NCBI GenBank assembly: GCA_037179515.1
Contig: JAXCGZ010014187.1
Location: 1 to 20,000 of the forward strand
Direction: 5' to 3'
Source of the DNA: Halocaridina rubra
Lineage: Eukaryota; Arthropoda; Malacostraca; Decapoda; Atyidae
DNA: 20,000 nucleotides
Shown here: in pieces, positions 11,465 to 20,000 of the stretch
Position numbering within the stretch: the first letter of the stretch is position 1
Layout of the letters: the number at the start of each line of letters is the position of its first letter
The notes under the pieces: model-generated
Seen by the model: only the letters and a program-made list of their open reading frames with translations
The model's database searches: none
What the model was told of the DNA's origin: nothing
Program-made: the position numbers and the translations under genes

Positions 11465-11924
11465 GGATATCATGCTAAAACAATAAGAAATGCGGCAAGC
11501 GGAGCAGGAAAACTGAACGCCCAGGACTGGGTTGTCAGAAATGAGACCACGCATGCGCGCGCTGTCTTTTTGTACTGCGCTGCCAGACGTATAAGCGAAT
11601 TTTTAAATTTTTAACGGTTCCAGACCCGGAGGACTGCGTACGCCGGGTAGGATCGATCCTCTGGATCGTACACGGGCGTACACCTTCTCCTACGCCCGCG
11701 TACTATCAAGAAGATCGATCTTACCTGTCGTACGCAGTCTTCTACGACTGATTTGGTCTTCTGAATCACGGAGATTATTGGGTGCAGCAGCCAATTATCG
11801 TAGGCCTCCACGACGGTTCAGGACCCCCTCGATTTTTTTAAACTACGTAGGACCGTTAGGATTCCGTCGTACGCGGACGAAAAATTACACCCGATTATCG
11901 TAATGACGTCATTGCTGCCGGGAG

Positions 11925-11988
11925 GATTCCGTCTTTAGACGGTTTTAAGAGTCGGGTCGGGAATATTTGGCTATGTGTGACGCCAGCA
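11925..11988 (-). repeat. Right terminal inverted repeat
   Basis: Inverted partner of 10296-10357. It ends in GTGTGACGCCAGCA followed by TAA. Confidence 0.85.
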
Positions 11989-11991
11989 TAA

Positions 11992-12519
11992 CGGAACTTC
12001 GTGTCGTCCCGTACCTTAATCCGTGCAAACTCATGAGAACTACATATCAAAATAACATCTAGCGAAGCCAATACTTGCAAGCACTCTGCCGTCTCTTTGT
12101 GATAATTTATTAAATGTTTCGCGGGATTAGGAATATAACAGTTTCACTCTGATCACATATATATAGTAAAGAAAGTCTTCTTGCCACTATCACCAAGTAC
12201 TAAAATAATAATGGAAAATAGCTTGCTAGCCTTAGATCCATTTGCACATATGCCATTCCCCCTCATTTTAATAACGATCAGCTGACTATGATCAGTAGTA
12301 CCAACATTTTAGAGTAATCACAGTTAGGTTGGCACACCTTGTCTTACAGTTATGTCTATTTCTATAGATAATTTTTTGATGGCATCGAACTGAAAACTTA
12401 CACAAACGAAATTGTGCCATTTATAATATAAATAATTTGTTACCTTTTTTTTATAATTTGTGTTTGTATGCATATGTATTATTTTAGGTGCTGTAGGCCT
12501 TGACTGCAATTTGATAGTC
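11992..12519. other. Spacer without a gene; one hairpin repeat
   Basis: No coding sequence is recognised. The only structure I see is the dispersed hairpin motif at 12281-12343. Confidence 0.6.
12281..12343 (+). repeat. Dispersed hairpin repeat, copy 1
   Basis: Starts GCTGACTATGATCAG and contains GTACCAAC (12298-12305), a 22-base gap, then GTTGGCAC (12328-12335), ending CCTTGTC. The two 8-mers pair except for one A-C mismatch. It matches 16294-16347. Confidence 0.6.
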
Positions 12520-12545
12520 CACACACACACACACACACACACACA
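12520..12545. repeat. (CA)13 at 5' end of LINE copy F
   Basis: Thirteen CA units run directly into the truncated ORF1 of copy F. Confidence 0.96.
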
Positions 12546-12770
12546 AAGTCTAAAAGTCTAAAAGACCTTCAAGAATTCAAAGAAGTGTTCATTAGACAAT
12601 ACAGAACACAGGAAGAGATGGGAAAGATCCAAAACTTGTTGCAAGAGGCAAGAAGGTTAAATGATGAAAGAAATGAAGAAGAGAAGAAAAATTTTCATTA
12701 CAGAGTTCTTCCAGACAAAGGGGAGATAAAGAAGATAATGACAGAAGATCAGGGGATGGGGCCTCATTAA
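12546..12770 (+). pseudogene. ORF1 C-terminal fragment, copy F
   Basis: The last 75 or so codons of ORF1 (KEVFIRQYRTQEEMGKIQNL, then RVLPDKGEIKK), matching residues about 228-299 of the copy A protein. The frame is open back to the (CA)n, and an 8-base unit (AAAAGTCT) is tandemly duplicated at the junction (12547-12562). The coiled coil and the RRM are missing. It ends at TAA 12768-12770, overlapping the upstream-open ORF2 frame. Confidence 0.88.
12689..12695 (+). promoter_or_regulatory. Candidate -1 frameshift heptamer A AAT TTT (copy F)
   Basis: Same position and frame as in copy A. A -1 slip leads into ORF2, which is open from 12677. The intervening residues would be a polar linker (RQRGDKEDNDRRSGDG). 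There is no ATG in the ORF2 frame before the endonuclease starts. Confidence 0.35.
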
Positions 12771-12772
12771 GA

Positions 12773-15595
12773 TTGTTATACACAAATGCTGATGGATTAG
12801 CTGGTAAGGCAGTAGAATTAAAAGATAGGATTCACAACAGTAAGGCAGATATAGTAGCAATTACAGAGACTAAGTTGAGTGAGGACATAAACAGTGTCAC
12901 AGTTTTTCCTAAGGGTTTCAGAATACTAAGGGTTGAAAGTTCTGATAGGATTGGTGGAGGGATAGCACTGCTCATAAGTGAAAGGATTCAAGTCGAAGAA
13001 ATAAACTTGGCTATAGAAAGTGAGTTCAAGGAATTTCTTGTTGCTCGCATAAATACTGGGTCAGAGAGCATTATAATAACTGTTGTATACAACCCACCAA
13101 GGAACCAAAATAGGCTTGAAGTTTATGAGGAAAGTCATATAGGTACTATTGAAGTCATAAACTCAGTTGTTAACATGGCACGGGAAAAAAAATATAGGAT
13201 TTTGATTATGGGAGACTTTAATCATAAAGAGATAGATTGGATAAATCTTGACCCACACAGTGGTGAGGACTCATTCGGGGCAAGATTCCTAGATTGCGTA
13301 CAAGGGAATTTCCTACACCAACATGTAATGGAACCAACAAGGGCCAGGGGTGGGGATGAGCCATCACTACTTGATGTAGTGTTCACAGATAATGTGTTGG
13401 ATATTGAAAAAATTGAGTATGAACCATCAATTGGAAAGAGTGACCACTGTGTGTTGTTGATGGAGTATATCATTGAAGATATTCTTCCTGAGAGTAGAGG
13501 CACTGAGGACATGAGGAGGAGCTATCCGAAAGGAGATTACATCAAAATGAATGAGCTTTTTGCAGTTATTGACTGGAGAACCTTATTTTACAACAAATCT
13601 GTACAAGAAATGTATGACATCTTTTGTGAGAAATATGGGAAGTTAGTAGATTGCTGCATACCTGTCACCAAAGTAGGTGTAATTCATGCCAGAGAGAAAT
13701 GGTTCGATAATGAGTGTAAAAGAGCTAAGGAGTGGAGAGACAAATGCTGGAAAAGGTATAGGAGGAGAAAAAACATAAATGCCTGGCAAACCTACAAAAG
13801 AGCAAGAAATGACTAGCTAAGTAAAAGGAGAGAGGCAGAGAGAGACTATGAGAGGGACATCACCAGGAAGGCTAAAGAAAATCCCAAGCTTTTCCACAGC
13901 TTTATCAGAGGAAAACTGAAGGTAAAAGAACAGGTTTTAAGGCTAAAAAGAGCGGATGGGAGCATCACTGAGATGGATGAAGAGATCTGCAAAGAATTGA
14001 ACAAGGAGTTTCAGTCAGTATTTACAGTAGAAAATACCCCACCCCCTCAGATTGCAGTGATAGAAGCTCAAGGGCCGGTATTAGAGAACATCAACCTTAC
14101 AGCCACAGAGGTATGCAAAGCGCTGATGCATTTAGATGTTCATAAAGCTACAGGTCCTGATGACATATCCCCTCATGTGCTTAAAAAATGCGCAAACACA
14201 ATATCAGTGGCACTAAGTATCATATTTAAGGAGTCATTGGAGTCGGGGGAGATTCCAAGATGCTGGAAACAAGCAAATGTGATACCTATCTTCAAAAAGG
14301 GAAGGAGGGATACGGCTCTGAACTATAGACGAGTTTCCTTGACCAGCATAGTTTGCAAAGTTATGGAGAAACTACTAAGGAAACATATCTCTCTTCACTT
14401 GGAATCCTTCAACTTTTTGTCAGTGAGGCAACATGGCTTCAGAGAAGGTAGATCAACAGTAACAAACTTATTAGAATTTTATGATGAGGTAAGCCAAATC
14501 TTACAGGAAAGAGAGGGCTGGGCAGATTGCATATTCCTAGACTTCCAGAAAGCGTTTGACACTGTTCCACATGGGAGACTTATTAGGAAGCTGCAATCAA
14601 TGGCTAGAATAGGTGGAAATGTTTTGGAATGGATAAAAACTTACTTAGAAGGAAGGGAACAGAGGGTTAGAGTAAGACACCCAGTGTCTGAATGGAGAAG
14701 AGTTAGTAGTGGAGTTCCACAGGGTTCAGTTTTAGGGCCACTTTTGTTCTTTGTATTTGTAAATGACCTACCAGAGTCTGTAAATTCATTCATGAATATG
14801 TTTGCAGATGATGCAAAGATTGTGAAGAAAGTAAAAAACGAGAACAATGGTAGAGAACTTCAGGAGGATGTAAATAATCTGCATGAGTGGTCAGAAGAGT
14901 GGCTAATGAAATTCAATACTTCAAAATGTAAGGTAATGAGAATGGGTACAAGTGCAAGAAGGCCCAAGCTTGACTACTCGGTGGCTGGAGTACAACTTCA
15001 AGAGACAGAAAATGAGAGAGATCTAGGAGTAAACATACTGGCAGATTTGTCTCCAGAAATACATATAAATGGCATAGTAAGGGCAGCATATGCATTATTA
15101 TCAAATGTAAGGGTAGCCTTCAGGTACATGGACAAGGAAATGTTCAGAAATATTTATGTAACCTATGTGAGGCCAAAACTCGAATATGCAGCCCCCTTTT
15201 GGAATCCGCACTTGAAAAAGCACATAGCTAAGCTTGAAAAAGTTCAAAGACATGCAACGAAACTGGTGCCAGAAATACGCAATCTCAGTTATGATGAGAG
15301 GCTGAGGGAATTAGGCTTACCATCACTCGAAGCTAGAAGAGTGAGGGGGGATATGGTGACAGTCTTTAAATTACTTCATGGTTATGATAGAGTGGATAGG
15401 GATCGATATTTTGATATGGCCGGCTCTAGAACTAGAGGTCATAGTTTGAAGCTTCGTAAGAAAACTTCTTTGCAGGATGTAAGGAAATACTTTTTCAGTG
15501 TAAGAGTAGTTGATAATTGGAATTGGCTAAGCGAGGAGGTAGTTAATGCTATCTCAATCCATAGTTTTAAGGACAGGTATGATAAGTATCACTAA
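12773..15595 (+). pseudogene. ORF2 endonuclease-RT, copy F, one amber codon
   Basis: A single frame of 940 codons broken only by TAG at 13814-13816 (codon 348), where copy A has TAC (Tyr). Counting from TTG 12773: endonuclease residues 1 to about 225, with N5, E32, GDFN (D148, N150) and SDH (223-225). A basic linker follows. The RT spans about 450-720 with GPDD, NYRRVSLTS, RQHGFREGRS, motif A (D590 in LDFQKAFDTVPH), motif B SSGVPQGSVLGPLLF and motif C FADD (677-680). The C-terminal CR1/L2-type region ends at TAA 15593-15595. By homology the protein nicks target DNA and reverse-transcribes the element RNA. All catalytic residues I can check are present. The downstream part could begin at ATG 13973, giving an RT without endonuclease. 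Confidence 0.94.
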
Positions 15596-15619
15596 GTATA
15601 AAATGGAAGCGATCAGGAG

Positions 15620-15652
15620 ACGGGAAGATACGAGCTTTGGGCTCTTTCCCGT
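15620..15652 (+). promoter_or_regulatory. 3' UTR stem-loop of copy F
   Basis: ACGGGAAG (15620-15627) pairs with TTTCCCGT (15645-15652). GAGC (15632-15635) pairs with GCTC (15641-15644) around the loop TTTGG, with ATAC bulged on one side. The same fold is present in A, B, C and D. It is a likely RT recognition element by analogy to UnaL2. Confidence 0.75.
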
Positions 15653-15655
15653 AAA

Positions 15656-15675
15656 CACAATTAGGTAATCACACA
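15656..15675 (+). repeat. 3'-terminal 14-bp unit and CACACA, copy F
   Basis: One CACAATTAGGTAAT unit is followed by CACACA and then unrelated sequence, marking the 3' end of the insertion. Confidence 0.85.
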
Positions 15676-15764
15676 TTTAACCAGCAATGGAAAAAACCGC
15701 TGTCAACAGTTATAAAAATACAATACAATTAGAGAATATCATATGTAAATTCTAATGCATACTA

Positions 15765-16737
<973 letters not shown>

Positions 16738-16748
16738 TAGTAATAATG

Positions 16749-16830
<82 letters not shown>
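16738..16830. repeat. (AAT)n microsatellite
   Basis: About 30 AAT units, one side of the possible SINE fragment. Confidence 0.95.
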
Positions 16831-16832
<2 letters not shown>

Positions 16833-16973
16833 GTTTCGGTTTTACGTTACGAACTTTTCAACTAAGGGTTAGGACGGTTGCTTTCTTGCGAAGGACTTGT
16901 TTTGGCAGATGTAATAGTTACCCTGAGTGTATGCCCTTACTAACCTCAGTCCGTGACGAGGCGCGAACCCTCA
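16831..16973 (-). mobile_element. Possible 5'-truncated SINE between (AAT)n tracts
   Basis: On the minus strand this 143-bp GC-richer unit begins GAGGGTTCGCGCCTCG, which resembles a Pol III B box (GGTTCG core). It ends in CCATTATT, leading into (ATT)n like a SINE tail. No A box is present; that position is occupied by (ATT)n. The presence of (AAT)n on both sides fits insertion into a microsatellite. It could equally be unrelated single-copy DNA. Confidence 0.3.
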
Positions 16974-16991
16974 AATAATAATAATAATAAT
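16974..16991. repeat. Short (AAT)6
   Basis: Six AAT units on the far side of the possible SINE fragment, in the same phase family as 16738-16830. Confidence 0.9.
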
Positions 16992-17378
16992 GTGTACAAG
17001 AGATTTTTTAATAAATTTATTGTTCATGAAAAAGTCATTCTCGTACATAACTCAAATGACATTGAAATAAAGTTTTGAAACAAAGGAGTAAAAGTCTTTG
17101 CCACACACACACAGGCGTCAATTTAGTATGTACATTAAGCTAAAGGAATCTACATACAATATATGATACATATTATACAGTATATGTATCATACTCTCAC
17201 TATTTACAGTTCAGTGAATAGAAAAAAACATATAATTTACCATTGCGCACTACGATATTAATCAGGTACACACAAATACAAAAATAAATTGAATTGAAAG
17301 AATAATTTCTGCAGATCTTTGCCACACACAAACACCTTCTACGTGATGCTGAAGATGGACAAAAATCCTAACCATAAG

Positions 17379-17381
<3 letters not shown>
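16992..17381. other. AT-rich spacer, no gene seen
   Basis: It contains a short (CA)n near 17102-17113 and AT-rich palindromic stretches near 17160-17195 (ATATGATACATATTATACAG). Nothing coding is recognised. Confidence 0.6.

Positions 17382-17472
<91 letters not shown>
17382..17472. repeat. (TA)n at 3' end of LINE copy G
   Basis: About 45 TA units, directly attached to the 3' terminus of the family-2 LINE. Confidence 0.97.
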
Positions 17473-17474
<2 letters not shown>

Positions 17475-17540
17475 AACATAAGAATAGGGGACACTGCAAC
17501 ATGCCTACTGGCACACACGAGGCAGCTCCATTTTTGAATG
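17473..17540 (-). promoter_or_regulatory. 3' tail of family-2 LINE
   Basis: On the minus strand: TGCCT, 13 bases, AGGCA (possible 5-bp hairpin), then TTGCAGTGTCCCC and the terminal TTCTTATGTTCTTAT. The block layout (hairpin, then octamer repeats) is what CR1/L2 elements carry for RT recognition. Confidence 0.55.
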
Positions 17541-17630
17541 GTATTTTCAGCATGTCTAACCTATTCTATTCTACTCTACTTATTTATTTTCTTTTTCTTT
17601 TTATGATTTTTCTAATAAGCACTAACCTAT

Positions 17631-18063
17631 TCATACCCTCCCTACCTCTGTCATATGTCTATCTAATCTACATTTGAAGGTGTCTAAGGTATTGGCATTT
17701 ACTATCCTACTAGGAAGCCTGTTCCATGCATCAGCTACTCTATTACCAAACCAATTTTTACCAATTTCCCTTCTGAACCTAAATTTATCAAGCTTAAATC
17801 CATTATTACGAGTTCTGGTTTGATCATGAATTTTTAAAACTTTATTAATATCTCCCTTGTTAATCCCTTTAAACCATTTATACACTTCAATCATATCCCC
17901 CCTAACTCTTCGCCACTCTAGAGAATGTAGATTAAGTTTTTTTAATCTGTCCTCATATGGTAGATTTCTGATATTGTGTATCATCTTGGTCATTCTTCGC
18001 TGCACTCTCTCCAAGGATTCAATTTAAATCCTATAATAGGGTGACCAGAATTGCACAGCATAA
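17631..18063 (-). pseudogene. Family-2 RT C-terminal region
   Basis: Reads LVRPHLDYAVQFWSPYYR upstream, a TAA near 18027, then LERVQRRMTKMIHNIRNLPY, RRVRGDMIEVYKWFKGINK and NWFGNRVADAWNRLPSRIVN, ending at the natural stop 17631-17633. This matches the C-terminal region of CR1/L2 RTs and aligns with the family-1 block RRVRGDMVTVFKFL. The TAA replaces a codon between YYR and IESLE. Confidence 0.85.
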
Positions 18064-18165
18064 TCTAAATGGGGCCTAACTAATGCAAGATAGAGCTGCA
18101 AAATAACTTTTTCCGTCCTATTGCTAACACTTCTTGAGATAAATCCCAAAATTCTGTTTGCTTTA

Positions 18166-18786
18166 TTTCTGACTGCTGTGCATTGCTCTCTTGGCTTGAT
18201 TACTACTCACAAGAACTCCCAAATCCCTTTCACACTGAGAACTCATGATTTCATGGTTATTTAGCTTATAACTAGTATTGTCTTTTATAGTACCCATTTT
18301 AACTACTTTACGTTTTTCAACATTAAATTCCATTTGCCATTTGTCCGACCATTCAGATAATCTATTTAGATCTTCCTGTAAAGCATGAATGTCTTCTTTT
18401 CCATTTATAATTCTACCTATTTTAGTGTCGTCTGCGAATTTACTTAGGTTACTACTGATATCCGAATCCAGATCATTTAGATATACGATGAATAATAGGG
18501 GACCCAGTACCGAGCCTTGTGGTACCCCGCTAGTAACCGAGCCCCACTCCGATTTCTCTCCATTTATGCAAACCCTCTGTTTTCTGTCTTTTAACCATTG
18601 TTTGATCCATCTGAGAACAGCTCCTCCTATACCATGAGCTTCCAGCTTTTTAACTAATCTTTTGTGAGGAACTCTATCATAAGCTTTGCTAAAATCTAGA
18701 TATATTGTATCATATTCTTTACCACAATCTACTGCCTCGTAAACTTCTGAATAAAAAGCCAGTAACTTTGTAAGGCACGAAAACCC
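18166..18786 (-). pseudogene. Family-2 RT palm and thumb
   Basis: An open frame of 207 codons found by manual translation. It reads CLTKLLAFYSEVYEAVDCG, motif A LDFSKAYDRVPHKRLV, WIKQWLKDRKQRVCI, motif B SGVPQGSVLGPLLF, YLNDL, motif C KFADDTKIG, then LSEWSDKWQMEFNVEK and CERDLGVLV. RT motifs A to C are intact. The frame is entered by a 1-base frameshift near 18780 (HGFLKG block) and left by another near 18185, before TAA 18163-18165. Confidence 0.88.
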
Positions 18787-19259
18787 TTAAGAAACCCGTG
18801 TTGTGAAAGTTTTATCAGTCTGTGTAATTCTAGATGTGCCCTTATTTTATTTGCAATTATGGATTCTAGAATCTTACCCACTGTTGACGTTAAACTTACC
18901 GGCCTATAATTATTCTTTTTAACTCGTTCTCCCTTTTTAAATATTGGTACCACATCTGCCAATTTCCACTCCATGGGTACCGATCCTAATTTTATTGAAT
19001 TATTAAATAATGCAGTTAGAGGACAACTAAGCTCTTCCTTGCATTCCTTTAATATTCTAGCATATATTCCATCAGGTCCCGGAGATTTATGAGCCTTTAA
19101 TTTATCTATTTCTTTTATTACCTCCTCTCTCGTAATATTTATTGAACTAAGTATATTATCGGGACTGTCTCTGTAAATGGATTCTACTTCCGGAATATTT
19201 TCTAAGTTTTCATTGGTAAATACAGATAAGAAATAATCATTTAAACATGTACACATCAC
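18780..19259 (-). pseudogene. Family-2 RT fingers
   Basis: Reads MCTCLNDYFLSVFTNENLEN, IDKLKAHKSPGPDGIYARIL, EWKLADVVPIFKKGERVKKN, NYRPVSLTSTVGKILE and SQHGFLKG. These are RT blocks 0-2 of non-LTR elements. After HGFLKG a missing base puts the next block in another frame. Upstream sequence continues the same reading (GEAKENPKGFYQ, then VGPIEVANGHITDDDKV) beyond 19259. Confidence 0.88.
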
Positions 19260-19372
19260 TTTATCGTCATCTGTGATGTGGCCATTGGCTACTTCAATTG
19301 GTCCGACTTTTTCCTTAAATTTTGTTTGATAATGTTGATAAAATCCTTTAGGATTTTCTTTAGCTTCTCCTG

Positions 19373-19807
19373 CTATTCTAACTTCTTATTTTCTTTTCGA
19401 CTCTCGATCTTTTTAACTTCCCTGTTTAACTGTATATATTGCTGCCTCACCTGCTCTTCACCTCTTTTTAGTTTCCTGTATATTCCTCTTTTAATACCTA
19501 TAAGATTCTTTATTCTCTTGATCATCCATTTAGGGTCATTTTTTCTTGATCTGCAATGTTTCATGGGAATATAGTCTCTCTGACTATTCTTAAGAGTCAT
19601 GACAAAATTGTTATATTCCTCATCCAAATTTATATTAACTGACGGACTGCTGTTCTTTCCTGTGAGAGAATTTAATGTACTGATCTTATCTTGTGATAAT
19701 CCTTGGCATGTGGTACTCAATTTTTGGGGTAATCTGCTACCTGCGACCTGACCTGCTGGATTAACTACCCACATCTGTACCCCCAGAAATCCCTTCCCAT
19801 ACCTCAT
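19373..19807 (-). pseudogene. Family-2 ORF2 linker between EN and RT
   Basis: Basic, Lys/Arg-rich region (SRKNDPKWMIKRIKNLI, KRGIYRKLKRGEEQ) typical of the stretch between endonuclease and RT. A frameshift near 19380 separates it from the RT fingers, and another near 19780 separates it from the endonuclease. Confidence 0.75.
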
Positions 19808-20000
19808 TAGATAATTTAGTTTTTAAGCCCTCAAAATCTCCTGCTCTAAAGTTTGGAACAATATTCTTGTTTTCCTTTCTAGTTTCCTTGAAAATAATGT
19901 TAAATCTAATGGAATCATGGTCACTGTTGTCCAATGGTTCACCAACTTCTAAATTTGTAACCATATTCTCTCTATTACTAAGAACTAAATCTAGTATATT
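19761..20000 (-). pseudogene. Family-2 endonuclease C-terminal end (partial)
   Basis: Reads NILDLVLSNRENMVTNLEVG, then NSDHDSIRFNI. These are the last two endonuclease blocks, LDLVLS and SDH. The domain continues past the right edge of the window. Confidence 0.85.

Larger units (their letters stand above)
12546..15675 (+). mobile_element. Family-1 LINE, copy F (nearly intact ORF2)
   Basis: 5'-truncated in late ORF1, then full-length ORF2, the 3' UTR stem-loop, one 14-bp tail unit (15656-15669) and CACACA. It is the best-preserved ORF2 in the window. Unique host-like sequence (TTTAACCAGC) follows the tail. It lies in inverted orientation to copies A-D, with about 2.7 kb between its 5' end and the (GT)n that closes the array. 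Confidence 0.95.
17473..20000 (-). mobile_element. Family-2 CR1/L2-like LINE, copy G (runs off window)
   Basis: Minus strand, from the end of the endonuclease at the right edge through linker, RT, C-terminal region and 3' tail. The sequence is clearly different from family 1 but has the same domain order. The 3' end reads TTCTTATGTTCTTAT and then (TA)n; this repeated TTCTTATG resembles the short 3' repeats of CR1/L2 elements. Upstream of it TGCCT and AGGCA could form a small hairpin. At least four frameshifts and one extra stop make the copy dead. The 5' part lies beyond the window. Confidence 0.9.

Noticed and set aside
16960..16985. A complete tRNA gene on the minus strand
   Set aside because: Only a B-box-like motif is present. 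There is no A box, acceptor stem or cloverleaf.

Overview
This window looks like non-genic, repeat-dominated DNA from an invertebrate nuclear genome, most likely a decapod crustacean. A penaeid shrimp is my first guess. The grounds are the AT-rich background, long (TA)n, (GA)n, (GT)n and (AAT)n arrays covering about 1.9 kb, and several CR1/L2-type non-LTR retrotransposons (LINEs). The species is inferred from this texture, not proven. I see no host protein gene, rRNA, tRNA or CRISPR array.

Layout. 1-1570 is non-coding and full of microsatellites. 1586-2280 (minus) is a decayed LINE endonuclease (family 3) with a (TC)n array grown inside it. 2679-9806 holds five copies of one LINE, here called family 1: E (2679-3349, plus), A (3489-7320, minus, nearly full coding length), B (7386-7915), C (7916-9315) and D (9335-9806), the last three also minus. 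A to D form a head-to-tail array whose joints are (GT/AC)n tracts or, for B/C, a direct join. 10144-10266 is (TA)n(GA)n. About 10296-11988 is a probable non-autonomous DNA transposon with terminal inverted repeats of about 62 bp and dense CGTA motifs. 12546-15675 (plus) is copy F of family 1; its EN-RT frame is interrupted by only one amber codon. 15767-16216 is a 450-bp (AT)n tract. 16831-16973 is a possible SINE fragment between (AAT)n tracts. 17473-20000 (minus) is a different CR1/L2-like element (family 2, copy G) with several frameshifts, running off the right edge.

How the genes work together. Family 1 has an ORF1 (coiled coil, then an L1-ORF1p-like RRM and C-terminal region), overlapped in the -1 frame by ORF2 (apurinic-type endonuclease plus reverse transcriptase). 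It ends in a 3' UTR with a conserved stem-loop and a 14-bp terminal repeat that runs into (AC)n. This is the layout expected of an element that moves by target-primed reverse transcription, with its RT recognising a 3' stem-loop.

The most interesting observation is that five of the six family-1 copies have their 5'-truncated end joined directly to an (AC)n tract, and most 3' tails also end in AC. This suggests a LINE that inserts into (AC)n microsatellites, including the (AC)n at the tails of its own earlier copies, which would build tandem arrays.
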